Shown here: piece after piece, positions 56,801-64,000 of the stretch
Position numbering within the stretch: the stretch's first letter is position 1
How the letters are laid out: each line of letters begins with the position of its first letter
NCBI GenBank assembly: GCA_938084685.1
Contig: CALKGE010000013.1
Location: forward strand, 1-64,000
Length of the DNA stretch: 64,000 bases
Reading direction: 5' to 3'
From: an uncultured Pirellulaceae bacterium
GTDB taxonomy: Bacteria > Planctomycetota > Planctomycetia > Pirellulales > Pirellulaceae
Program-made: the position numbers and the translations under genes
Notes under the pieces: model-generated
Databases searched by the model: none
What the model was told of the DNA's origin: nothing
What the model saw: the letters and a program-made list of their open reading frames with translations, nothing else

Positions 56801-57951
56801 TACCGATCTTCGCGCTCTGCATTGGCTTCCATCAGATCTCGAACAGCCTTGATCGCATTATGGACATTGATTCGCGGGTAATCCGCATTGGTGTAGGCAT
56901 AGGCAACTCCATCGACCGTCGTGATCGAGTTTTCATCGTCGCCGTCATGAATCAAATCAGCTGACTCACGAATGATCTGCTGCACTTCCGATGTTTCGAG
57001 GTAGCGTCCACCGAACGTCATGGCAGCGTCCTGCATCAAAGCAACGGTACCGGCAACCATGGGAGAGGCCATGCTGGTCCCAGCCATTTCTGATACACCG
57101 TCTCCAGGTACGCTACTGAGTATGAATGCACCAGGAGCGAACACCACATTGTCACCTGCCGGAGGACGCTGGCTGAAGTGGATGATTCGGTCTGAAGCTG
57201 TGGTGACATCGCAAACCTGCTCACCCATGCAGATTCCACCCCCTTCGTAGGACTCCCATACCGCTCCTACTACCAGCGTGCTATAGATTCCTGGGACATT
57301 GGCGTTGCGTACCATCTGGTTTTGACCGTTTCGGTCGATCCCATATTCGTTTCCTGCAGCGCTGACCACGGTGATACCGAGTCGCTCAAGATTAAGCACT
57401 TCGCGGTATACATCCTGAGTCACAGCGGCGCCGTCGCTGGCAGCGGTGAAGAGACCTCCACCCAGCGACATATTTACCACTTTGATATTGTGTTGATGAT
57501 GATTCTGTCTCACCCACTGAAGCGCTTCGAGAATCTCCACCCAGGATGAATAACCATCTGTTTCCGAAAAAACCTGGAGCGATACGATATCGGCCTGATT
57601 GGCCACACCAATATCCGGATCCGATGATGCCGCAATTCCAGCAACATGTGTTCCATGCTCGGAGGTGAAATAGTTTCCTTCGGTCTGATAAACCAAATCA
57701 ACATTGGCAACGACGCGACCAGTGAACATATCATGAGTCGTATCCACGCCCGTATCGATGATCGCGATTCCTATGCCATCACCGTCGATTTGCTGAAATT
57801 CATGGCCACGACGCAGGTCATATAAATCAATCAAATCAAAAGCAAACGAATGAGGAGAAATACCGGTCAACACAAGTCGGTGCTCAAGGTGTTCCAACAT
57901 CAATTGCCGCCGCAAGTCGCTGCCACGTTCCCCTTTCATTCGTAATCGCAC
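53827..57951 (-). CDS. S8 peptidase with PPC-like repeats, cadherin-like domain and dockerin
   Basis: The 1,374-residue product starts best at GTG 57951 (aggag 8 bases upstream); a TTG six bases earlier is too close to that site. Near the N-terminus LEHLEHRLVLTG resembles the planctomycete LEPRxL motif of surface proteins. The subtilase catalytic triad is visible at about D66 (AIIDTGVD), H99 (EHGTHVAG) and S293 (AGTSMASP), with the oxyanion Asn at about 201. Four PPC-like repeats follow (LLRLFDANGNALASNDN, FLRVFDVHGNELTYSDDD, VITVFDSQGNYLAQRD, VLRLFDESGNELAQNDDD), then a cadherin-like stretch (LLLRDGGTFEYVPDENF) and a type I dockerin (GDVNDDGQLVPMDALSVIN, then FSSIDALVVINELNA). It is probably a secreted or cell-surface protease that docks to a cohesin partner. 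Confidence 0.9.
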   Translation of the reverse strand: MRLRMKGERGSDLRRQLMLEHLEHRLVLTGISPHSFAFDLIDLYDLRRGHEFQQIDGDGIGIAIIDTGVDTTHDMFTGRVVANVDLVYQTEGNYFTSEHGTHVAGIAASSDPDIGVANQADIVSLQVFSETDGYSSWVEILEALQWVRQNHHQHNIKVVNMSLGGGLFTAASDGAAVTQDVYREVLNLERLGITVVSAAGNEYGIDRNGQNQMVRNANVPGIYSTLVVGAVWESYEGGGICMGEQVCDVTTASDRIIHFSQRPPAGDNVVFAPGAFILSSVPGDGVSEMAGTSMASPMVAGTVALMQDAAMTFGGRYLETSEVQQIIRESADLIHDGDDENSITTVDGVAYAYTNADYPRINVHNAIKAVRDLMEANAEREDRYDINSGDANSTLAGAYQGPMLPLRWNVYDNDPSEAVKLKGILGKDGRRFEAGDADVDMFRFELTSPGVVILQTEAWADREPADTLLRLFDANGNALASNDNYDSTTFSHLEAALPVGVYYVGVSGSGNDSYSPTQPGTGTAADRGYYKLAFSWANDDINGFLDTAVQVSFNQGETSFSGLIGRDYGTYVGTQDVDLFRLVVPDDGQVLVDIDTPYIDGYVDSFLRVFDVHGNELTYSDDDLHVDLFGNPMEFTDDYYPGYVFEDPTDRQYFHGHVYDSFVMGSDLEQGQVLYFGVSGYPNHSYNPMSVDGRRVTSGGLYEVEFQFISKDLTGNIQQAMELPDANTWYEEIIYYDWDSILGDWAEVSDKDIDFFKVTPTVSGVLEFDVDSYILEDNDDDLDSVITVFDSQGNYLAQRDWDFVEEGIWDAKIHLAGTAGEPFYFAVSGLGNQAFDPFVIGDAVPGDTGYYQMKWDQFGAEVYPLLTDDKIGHQGILDLNVGDFRSAEIGYDDTFVLTAEDVDLYRFAPEQSGDYMIWTDASEVWSADTVLRLFDESGNELAQNDDDPYGGLGSFLTYPFQANTTYYIGVSGYHEGMVDYDPVTGEGVQAGSMGHYYISLARTDMPPTVQQLGDITVDEDSGNVVIDLAGLSSGIGESQDFVAEVYVSNEDLVTHQLSHVNGAATGTLELSFPENAFGTSSVVLQLMDSGYDGDLETLVDNQYYVEEFAVVVNQINDNPVASDGWYELPDNQTLAPDYDNDLYSLVVDPDIDRLVFTEVTPPEHGQLLLRDGGTFEYVPDENFNRVDSFAYKVSDGTVTTEAHLVTIEMLTDYLWFNGASPGDVNDDGQLVPMDALSVINRLNAGEGGALPLQRENGMQAPFWDASRDNMFSSIDALVVINELNASSGEAEAEGEYWADAVDQVMTSETNTSSDSEDEAEEQLPGLLSASHSIDVQRVVESLLSDLDLTGDGDEVVAGEELEPLPGLLDSEPPM

Positions 57952-58174
57952 TTTCAATTCTCCTGGCTATCAATATGTCATCAGTCGGATGACACCTGTA
58001 TCCTCTTTTCACCAGCAATTCCGTATCTATTTCCTTGTTTTATGCTGGTATATAAGTATATATGCAACTCGCATGCCGAAGTCGTTGCTTGGCATCTCCA
58101 ACCTCAGGCCAGCCGGATATAATTTCGGTATAATCGCATCTTGTACTCCACTTGCACTCCAACGGACCGCACTC

Positions 58175-59602
58175 ATGCTACGCTTTCTTCCCCTGATCAT
58201 CATTCTCTTCTCCTTACCCTTGACGTCGGCAGCGAATTGGTCGGTCAAACCCATGAACGTCATCGTCGTTCTGGTAGACGACCTTGGCTGGATGGACCTC
58301 AGCGTACAGGGTTCGGACTTCTACAAGACTCCAAACATTGACCGACTCGCCAAAACAGGAGCTCGTTTCACGGACGGTTACGCAGCATGTGCAGTATGTT
58401 CGCCTACCAGAGCAGCTTTGATGACCGGCCGGCATCCCCACAGACTGGGGATCACCGACTGGATTCGCGCCGAGTTTCAACTGGGTGGACGACAGGGACC
58501 AAACTCTGACAAACCTGGCTACCACGATGCCGGTTTGAATTATCTCACGCCGGTAAACAATACGTTTCTACCGCACGACGAGTTGACGGTTGCCGAGTTA
58601 GTCAAACCTGCTGGCTATACCACCTGTTTTATTGGCAAGTGGCACTTGGGTGGCAAAGGCCACCTGCCGACCGACCAGGGGTTTGACGAAAACTTTGGGG
58701 GCTGGGACTACGGCCAACCTCCAAGTTATTTTGACCCTTACACCAATCGGCGATTAACCCAAGGCATTCCCACTCTTAAACCACGTAAGCAGGGTGAGTA
58801 TTTAACCGACCGCGAGGCAGACGAAGCCGTGGAGTTTATCAAGAGAAATAAAGACAAGCCATTTCTGCTCTACCTTTCTCACTACACCGTTCACACTCCG
58901 ATTCAGGCCAAGCAGGAAATCACCAATAAATACATCCCACTTAAAGACGGCAAAGGTCAGGACAATGCCGTTTATGCCTCGATGCTCGAAAGCCTCGATG
59001 ACTCAATGGGGCGTCTCCTGGAAACACTCGACACCAACAACCTGGCCAGCAACACGGTGATCATCTTTACCGGAGACAATGGGGGCTTGGACAACAACGA
59101 CAACCCAACCGATAACGCGCCGCTGAAAATCGGCAAAGGGTATGCTACCGAGGGTGGCATTCGCGTGCCATGGATTGTGCGTTGGCCCGGCGTCACCACT
59201 CCTGACTCGGTAATCAGCACTCCGATCACCAGCGTTGACCTCTTTCCTACCATCGCTTCCATCACCGGCACCAAGGTTTCTGACAATCATCTGCTGGACG
59301 GAAAAGATCTGACTGGCGTCTTAAAGGGCGAGCAGGGCCCTGAACGGAATTTGTACTGGCACTTTCCGCACTACCGTCACCGTCGAGGTGCTGACCCATA
59401 CTCGATCGTTCGCAGTGGTGACTGGAAGCTGATCTATTACTACGACCCGATGAAAATCGAGCTGTACAATCTGGCGAAAGATATCGGCGAGCAGTACAAT
59501 CGAGTCGAAGACGAACCGGAAATCGGAGGGCGACTACTAAGGAGCCTGAAAGAACACCTCGAAGAAACCGATGCTAAAAAGCCCATTCCCAAAGAGAGCT
59601 AG
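58175..59602 (+). CDS. Arylsulfatase-type sulfatase, exported
   Basis: The 475-residue product starts at ATG 58175, which begins a good signal peptide (MLRFLPLIIILFSLPLTSA); an in-frame start 186 bases upstream adds a non-conserved extension. Sulfatase features are NVIVVLVDDLGWMDLS, the signature C75-S-P-T-R in CSPTRAALMTG, CFIGKWHLGGKGHLPTDQGFD, IFTGDNGGLDNND and an end YNLAKDIGEQYN. It should cleave sulfate esters outside the cytoplasm after conversion of C75 to formylglycine. It lies next to, and divergent from, the dockerin-bearing protease. Confidence 0.9.
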   Translation: MLRFLPLIIILFSLPLTSAANWSVKPMNVIVVLVDDLGWMDLSVQGSDFYKTPNIDRLAKTGARFTDGYAACAVCSPTRAALMTGRHPHRLGITDWIRAEFQLGGRQGPNSDKPGYHDAGLNYLTPVNNTFLPHDELTVAELVKPAGYTTCFIGKWHLGGKGHLPTDQGFDENFGGWDYGQPPSYFDPYTNRRLTQGIPTLKPRKQGEYLTDREADEAVEFIKRNKDKPFLLYLSHYTVHTPIQAKQEITNKYIPLKDGKGQDNAVYASMLESLDDSMGRLLETLDTNNLASNTVIIFTGDNGGLDNNDNPTDNAPLKIGKGYATEGGIRVPWIVRWPGVTTPDSVISTPITSVDLFPTIASITGTKVSDNHLLDGKDLTGVLKGEQGPERNLYWHFPHYRHRRGADPYSIVRSGDWKLIYYYDPMKIELYNLAKDIGEQYNRVEDEPEIGGRLLRSLKEHLEETDAKKPIPKES

Positions 59603-59643
59603 GGAAACAGAACATGCTTTAAAAGTACTGAGAGAAGTTATCT

Positions 59644-60876
59644 CTACATGTCATACACTCGCAGCGAACCATCGCTGCAGGCGACGATGAACCGCAAGCC
59701 ATCCTCGGTAAAGTCGATGCCGCGAACAGCCTTGTCAACTTGCACCACATGAAACGGTTTTATCTCGCGAGTTTTCTTTTCTTCTTCGGTTGGAGTCTCT
59801 TCGGCGGCTTGCTCTCCGGTTGAATCAGATTTCTCCTGGGAACCACTTTCCGGAACTTCTTCTGCCAGGGACCAGAACTCAACAGTCCCTTTCCCGTTCT
59901 GATTCCCCATCGCTCCGACGACAAAACCGTCCGGGTGAAAACGAACTCCCCAGGCGACTCCCGGAGCGTTGCTCTTCGTCCTCAAATGACTCTGAATCTC
60001 CTGAGAATTCCAGTCAACAATACAGATAATGGGGTCCTGCTGCCCTGCGAATGAATTCACAACATTCGTTATCCCGGCACAACCGACAAGCGATCCGTCC
60101 TGGTTGAAGGCCATATCGCGGGCACCACCCATATCGGCCTGAAACTTATTATCAAAGCCGGTCATTCCTGACTTGAGTTCTTTAACGCGTTGGCCGGACT
60201 TGGCATTCCAGATGAAGATTTCCCCCATCAAGTCCTCCGAAACCAGACTCTGTCCATCGGGGTGAATCATCACGGCATAAGGGTGACGCCCGTGACCAGT
60301 AAACTCCTTTTTCAGTTTCCAACGACGCGCGTCCCACAACCGAATCACTTTATCGTTACCACAGGTCGCAATATACTTTCCGTTTGGTCCAGCATGCACC
60401 CATCGAGAAAAACCGCGATGAGCCTCTACGATTCGTACCGGACTATCGACCACCAGCTCTACCTTCGGTTCTGCCGGTTCTTTTTTATCGTCCGCCTTGT
60501 CCCCAGCTTCAACTGGTATTCCAATCTTACGAACTGAGTCCGGTTCAACTTCCCAGACGGCTACCCGGCCATCCCAACCCGAAGTAAAAACATGGAGGCC
60601 GTCATTGGAGAAGTCGATTCGCCGCACCCAACTATCGTGCGCTCCGCGATAAACCACTTTTTCACCTGTCTCCAGGTTCCATCGGTAAACGCCGAAATCT
60701 TCTGCGCCAGCAAACGCATATCGTCCGGTGGGATCCAGCCGGCAATTGGTCAACGCCTCACCATGGGTAAATTTCTTTACCTCTTTCGCTTTCGCTGGAT
60801 CCACCTTGCCAGCGGCCTCCGTACCAGCGGCCTCCGTAGCAGCGTCTGATGCATCCTGTGTATCGTCAAATCTCAT
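59644..60876 (-). CDS. WD40-repeat protein of the DUF1549-DUF1501 operon
   Basis: The 410-residue product is built of WD40-type repeats: CRLDPTGRYAFAGAEDFGVYRWNLETGE, RIDFSNDGLHVFTSGWDGRVAVWEVE, YIATCGNDKVIRLWDARRW and GIDFTEDGLRFIVACSDGSLRVYDM. Acidic, alanine-rich stretches occur near the N-terminus (ATEAAGTEAAGKVDPAKA) and toward the C-terminus. No signal peptide is apparent, so it may be cytoplasmic. Its start overlaps the DUF1501 stop by 4 bp (translational coupling). A WD40 protein after a DUF1549-DUF1501 pair is a common planctomycete arrangement; the propeller probably binds a partner protein. Confidence 0.9.
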   Translation of the reverse strand: MRFDDTQDASDAATEAAGTEAAGKVDPAKAKEVKKFTHGEALTNCRLDPTGRYAFAGAEDFGVYRWNLETGEKVVYRGAHDSWVRRIDFSNDGLHVFTSGWDGRVAVWEVEPDSVRKIGIPVEAGDKADDKKEPAEPKVELVVDSPVRIVEAHRGFSRWVHAGPNGKYIATCGNDKVIRLWDARRWKLKKEFTGHGRHPYAVMIHPDGQSLVSEDLMGEIFIWNAKSGQRVKELKSGMTGFDNKFQADMGGARDMAFNQDGSLVGCAGITNVVNSFAGQQDPIICIVDWNSQEIQSHLRTKSNAPGVAWGVRFHPDGFVVGAMGNQNGKGTVEFWSLAEEVPESGSQEKSDSTGEQAAEETPTEEEKKTREIKPFHVVQVDKAVRGIDFTEDGLRFIVACSDGSLRVYDM

Positions 60877-62141
60877 GCCAACAGCTCCTTGATCGGAGCG
60901 GCAACCGGATCTCCAATGGGCAGAGCACGCCCGTCAAGAGCGTGGTTCGACAGCGAATCGATACCAACCGCCTGCATGTATGTATGGAACAGATGCCCAC
61001 CATCCACTTCCCGCTCAGAGACTTCGGTCCCGTCGGCATTGGTTGCACCAATCACCCCACCGGGCTGGATTCCACAACCTCCCAACGCAATCGAGAATGA
61101 CTTACCCCAGTGATCGCGACCGTATTTATGATTGACTCGCGGAGTCCGTCCGAATTCCGAGTAAATCATGACCAGCACATTATCGAGCATTCCGCGATCT
61201 TCGATATCTCCCAGCAACGTAGCGAATGTCTTGTCGAATTCATCCAGTTGCTCTACATGAAAATTAAAGTTCTCTGCATGCGTATCGTAACCGTGATGAG
61301 TTACCTTAACACATGTAACTCCTTCTTCGAGCAGCGTTCGGGCTAACAGACAACGCCGTCCAAACCAGTGTCGACCATAGCGCTCCAGTTCTTTTTCATC
61401 CTGTTTCTCAAACAGGTCGGCCCGCTCCATCAACTGCTGAGCTTGCTCGAAGGAGGTGTCATAAGAGTCAATCAATGCTCGACTTCGCTTGCCCCCGAAT
61501 TGCTTGTTCAGTTGCTGCCGCAATCCTTCGGCACGCAAGGCAAGATCTTTCGGTACGCCACTGGGACGCTCGAGATTGGTCGGCGGCTTCACTCCTTCCA
61601 AACGCATCATGGCATGTTTGGAATCCAGAAAGCCTGCTGTCTGATCCACGATTCCCCGAGTGGTGATATGTACATACCCAGGCAGTGGATTATCCGGCGT
61701 TGTTAAATACTTGGACGCCACCGCTCCTACAAACGGATAGTCACCATTTTTACGCCCTTTCTCCATGAACAACCGTCCCACAGTATGGTCGTCGGTTTGC
61801 AGGTTGATACTGCGGACAACCGACAGCAGGTGCATTTTCTGAGCGGTGCAGGGGAGCAACTCACAAATCTGAAGCCCGGGTACGCTAGTGGAAATCGGCC
61901 GAAACGGTCCACCATATTTGGTTCCAGGTTTAGGATCCCACGATTCGAACTGACTCACTCCACCTTGCAGGTAGACCTGCAGGATCTGCTTCTGTCCAGA
62001 CTTCATTTCTTTGGCCATCGCAGGTGTCAACAGATTCCCAAAACCGGCCAAGGCGCCTGCCATGGCTCCGGTTCCCATTAATTGTCGACGCGTTACATGA
62101 TGATCCAATGCGTTACAACCTGCATTTCGTCGCTGGGTCAT
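60873..62141 (-). CDS. DUF1501 protein, Tat-exported
   Basis: The 422-residue product has a twin-arginine signal (VTRRQLMGTGAMAGALAG). DUF1501 features: VYLQGGVSQFESWDPKPGT, PISTSVPGLQICELLP, VMIYSEFGRTPRVNHKYGRDHW and SIALGGCGIQPGGVIG. It lies 41 bp after the DUF1549 gene and overlaps the WD40 gene by 4 bp, so all three are one operon. This is the fourth DUF1501 gene in the window. Confidence 0.95.
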   Translation of the reverse strand: MTQRRNAGCNALDHHVTRRQLMGTGAMAGALAGFGNLLTPAMAKEMKSGQKQILQVYLQGGVSQFESWDPKPGTKYGGPFRPISTSVPGLQICELLPCTAQKMHLLSVVRSINLQTDDHTVGRLFMEKGRKNGDYPFVGAVASKYLTTPDNPLPGYVHITTRGIVDQTAGFLDSKHAMMRLEGVKPPTNLERPSGVPKDLALRAEGLRQQLNKQFGGKRSRALIDSYDTSFEQAQQLMERADLFEKQDEKELERYGRHWFGRRCLLARTLLEEGVTCVKVTHHGYDTHAENFNFHVEQLDEFDKTFATLLGDIEDRGMLDNVLVMIYSEFGRTPRVNHKYGRDHWGKSFSIALGGCGIQPGGVIGATNADGTEVSEREVDGGHLFHTYMQAVGIDSLSNHALDGRALPIGDPVAAPIKELLA

Positions 62142-62182
62142 ATTCCAGTCCCTTCAAAACTCGAATGACGTTCAGTCACTAT

Positions 62183-63847
62183 CTATTTATTAAATCGGAA
62201 TTCAGCGCTGCAAAGTAAAGTCCGCAACAACTCGCGAACTGTTTCTTCACGACTGCTTCCGTCCGTTTGGATAAACTCCATGGCCAACTTTGCTTCTGCT
62301 TGCTCTGGTCGTCGCGAGTAAATAGCCAAAAAAGCGTCCTCGACCAACTGCTGATCCTCGGTTGTCGCCAGCAGTCGATCCAGCAACAGATCCTGTCCGA
62401 CCGTCAGCCACGTCGCCACCTCTGGTCCATTGAGCAAGTACAACGCGTGATTCGCTGATGCATCAAATCGCGACGCAGGATTACTTGCGGCAAACACCTT
62501 TACAATAATATCAACCTGAGGCTGCAAGGCGGCATGGATTTTTTCTTCAATCAACACAAGCCCTTCTTCGGAACCCGTATCAAACCCGGCGTTTTCTTTC
62601 ACCGCTGCCGCAACTACCGAGGCTCTTGTTTTTTCAATCAATCCGACTGCCTGCAATAGTGACCAGGCAAACTGCTCGGGACTGAGAGGCTTAATCGATG
62701 CATTCAAGTAGAGTCGGTTCCCGTCAGCAGTATCACTGTCGGTAAATTCAGAAACACGCTGGTAGGTCTCTGAGAGAACAATTTCCTTCACCAGATATTT
62801 CACATCATATCCGTGATTCATCAAGTCATCGGCAATCTCGCGGAGCAAATCGGGATGAGTCGCAGCATTTCCTTCGTGGAACATGTCGAGTGGCTCGACA
62901 AAGCCCTGGCCCATCAACATGGCCCAAATACGGTTGGTAATGTTCTGCCGGAAGGCGACATTGTCAGCACTCGTCATCGCTGGTGCAAGCTGCAATCGCC
63001 GAGCATATTTGGGAATGCCCCGGTTTTTGGAATCTGGTTCTACTTCATACGGTTCCGCGTCCTGTTCCGGATCCTGAATCTCAGGCAGGCTCAGAATTCG
63101 AGGTTGCGTAACGTCTTCCTCACCGGTGAAGACCGAAGTAAATTTCACGTCCCCTTCCGTTTTATCGCCAATCGAAACAACTTTGGTAGACGGGTCGGTA
63201 AACAAATAACTCCGCTGAAGAAAAGCAGCGACACCGTAGTAGTGCTGCTGCAGGTAGTCATCCACGTTGGGGTGGTTATGGCACTGAGCACACTGCAGGT
63301 CACGCCCCAGAAAAACTCGCCCAATCGCTCGCACGGTTTCTTCCCGTTTGATCTCGCGATCGAGCAAAAACCGGCTTGCCGCACGCAGTTCAGCAACGGC
63401 ACCGTCTGCCGAGAGGATTTCGGAGGCCAGTTGGTCGTACGGCTTGTTTGCAGCAAACGCCTGACGCAGGTAGGTCTGAAAGTCCGCTGGCGCGATATGT
63501 TTCTTGGGAAGCCGCTCCATAAACATCACATCAAACGTGTACTGCATATGACGAGCATACTCTGGCGAGTTCAACAAACGATCCACCAGAATCTCCCGTT
63601 TACCTGTCTGCTCGGATGTCACGAAACGCGCCAGATCGGCGGCCGTCGGAATCCTGCCGGTCAGGTCAAGAAAAACACGACGTGCAAACACATAATCGTC
63701 AGCGAGCGCTGCTGACTTTCCCTTTGCAGCACCTTGTGCCTCGGTGATGGAAGTGTCAATAATGTCTCGTAGCTGAACCTGCTGCGCATGCAATGTGCAG
63801 CTGGTTAGTAACGTCCAAATAACGGCTGTTTTAGTCATAAATCGCAT
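62183..63847 (-). CDS. DUF1549 cytochrome-type protein
   Basis: The 554-residue product starts at ATG 63847, giving a signal peptide MRFMTKTAVIWTLLTSCTLHAQ; an upstream frame adds 39 non-conserved residues. DUF1549 (PSCyt2) features are VFARRVFLDLTGRIPTAADL, LLNSPEYARHMQYTFDVMFMERL, and one heme-type motif CAQCH in LQCAQCHNHPNVDDY. A DUF1553-like end follows (QNITNRIWAMLMGQGFVEPLD, THPDLLREIADDLMNHGYD, LLCSAEFRFNK). It is probably a periplasmic redox protein. It is first in the operon with DUF1501 and WD40 genes. Confidence 0.9.
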   Translation of the reverse strand: MRFMTKTAVIWTLLTSCTLHAQQVQLRDIIDTSITEAQGAAKGKSAALADDYVFARRVFLDLTGRIPTAADLARFVTSEQTGKREILVDRLLNSPEYARHMQYTFDVMFMERLPKKHIAPADFQTYLRQAFAANKPYDQLASEILSADGAVAELRAASRFLLDREIKREETVRAIGRVFLGRDLQCAQCHNHPNVDDYLQQHYYGVAAFLQRSYLFTDPSTKVVSIGDKTEGDVKFTSVFTGEEDVTQPRILSLPEIQDPEQDAEPYEVEPDSKNRGIPKYARRLQLAPAMTSADNVAFRQNITNRIWAMLMGQGFVEPLDMFHEGNAATHPDLLREIADDLMNHGYDVKYLVKEIVLSETYQRVSEFTDSDTADGNRLYLNASIKPLSPEQFAWSLLQAVGLIEKTRASVVAAAVKENAGFDTGSEEGLVLIEEKIHAALQPQVDIIVKVFAASNPASRFDASANHALYLLNGPEVATWLTVGQDLLLDRLLATTEDQQLVEDAFLAIYSRRPEQAEAKLAMEFIQTDGSSREETVRELLRTLLCSAEFRFNK

Positions 63848-63912
63848 CGGTTTATTATATCCAGACAGCTGGTTGCTCGCATTATCAATTCCCATCCCGG
63901 AATGAATTTGAA

Positions 63913-64000
63913 ATGGCCGACACTTTTCTGTACCAATGCAGCCGGTGTGGTGAATCCCTGACACTCCCAGTCTCCCTATTGGGACAGCATGGCGAGTGTC
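63913..64000 (+). CDS. Zinc-ribbon protein, 5' part only
   Basis: An ATG-initiated frame enters from 63913 and runs off the window. It reads MADTFLYQCSRCGE, then LPVSLLGQHGEC: a CxxC pair followed by a third Cys, the pattern of a short zinc ribbon common at the N-terminus of planctomycete proteins. The rest, including any partner domain, lies outside. It is divergent from the DUF1549 gene with 65 bp between the starts. Confidence 0.6.
   Translation, partial: MADTFLYQCSRCGESLTLPVSLLGQHGEC

Noticed and set aside
57989..58174. N-terminal extension of the third sulfatase
   Set aside because: The signal peptide begins at ATG 58175; the extra 62 residues would bury it inside the protein.
62813..63715. 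300-codon plus-strand frame over the DUF1549 gene
   Set aside because: Shadow of the minus-strand DUF1549 protein, which has the heme motif and family signature.
63848..63964. N-terminal extension of the DUF1549 protein
   Set aside because: The signal peptide starts at 63847; the extension overlaps the divergent zinc-ribbon gene start.
1..64000. CRISPR arrays, tRNA or rRNA genes
   Set aside because: No regularly spaced repeats, no tRNA T-arm/acceptor pattern and no rRNA core sequence were noticed; without a scan a single tRNA could still be missed.

Overview
The window looks like a chromosomal segment of a planctomycete (phylum Planctomycetota). The evidence is the gene content: four DUF1501 proteins with Tat-type signals, DUF1549/DUF1553 cytochrome-type proteins (PSD1 family), PVC-type heme-binding proteins with HEAT repeats, three sulfatases, a SUMF1-like protein, several exported beta-propeller proteins and a dockerin-bearing extracellular protease. 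No rRNA, tRNA or CRISPR array was seen. Genes lie on both strands in short operons, and most products carry an export signal.

Region 1 (1-4.5 kb) is accessory-looking and AT-richer to the eye. It holds the 3' end of an RHS/YD-repeat gene that is split by a 5-bp tandem duplication, an exported TPR protein with a duplicated SH3-like/TPR module, an orphan membrane protein, two doubtful micro-ORFs, and a decayed IS256-type transposase bordered by strong inverted repeats. Region 2 (4.5-7.5 kb) has two unrelated lactonase-type beta-propellers around an AhpD-like protein. Region 3 (7.6-12.6 kb) is the ribonucleotide reductase operon nrdA-nrdB. NrdB has the residues of the class Ic (Mn/Fe, no radical tyrosine) type. 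A sigma70-like promoter overlapped by two NrdR-box-like sites 31 bp apart lies about 800 bp upstream of nrdA, and the leader contains a dense run of hairpins that may be a structured RNA.

Region 4 (13-26.9 kb) has a fatty acid desaturase, a SUMF1-like protein with an inserted domain, a PmtA-like methyltransferase, two DUF1501 proteins, a D-aminoacylase-like amidohydrolase, a cysteine-less FmdB-like protein, an exported thioredoxin, a sialate O-acetylesterase, an enolase-superfamily dehydratase, a metallo-beta-lactamase (MBL) hydrolase and a glycerophosphodiesterase. Region 5 (26.9-35.5 kb) has a PVC heme protein convergent with a tightly coupled four-gene operon: ABC ATPase, FtsX-type permease, tandem-MBL protein and a large exported protein of unknown function. 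Region 6 (35.6-50.9 kb) has a PSD1-DUF1501-sulfatase operon, a PQQ-like propeller, a second sulfatase, a three-gene exported operon of unknown function, a D-2-hydroxyacid dehydrogenase/Gfo-Idh-MocA pair and a tail-anchored proline-rich protein. Region 7 (50.9-64 kb) has a fused sugar-dehydrogenase/tri-heme cytochrome, a 1,374-residue subtilase with a dockerin, a third sulfatase, a DUF1549-DUF1501-WD40 operon, and the start of a zinc-ribbon protein at the right edge.

Taken together the genes fit the exported, sulfatase- and cytochrome-rich carbohydrate-degrading lifestyle usual for planctomycetes, plus one housekeeping DNA-precursor operon. The least explained parts are the nrd leader, the ABC/tandem-MBL operon, the RHS frameshift and the 44.7-47.5 kb exported operon. 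All functional calls rest on reading motifs by eye; no database search was run.
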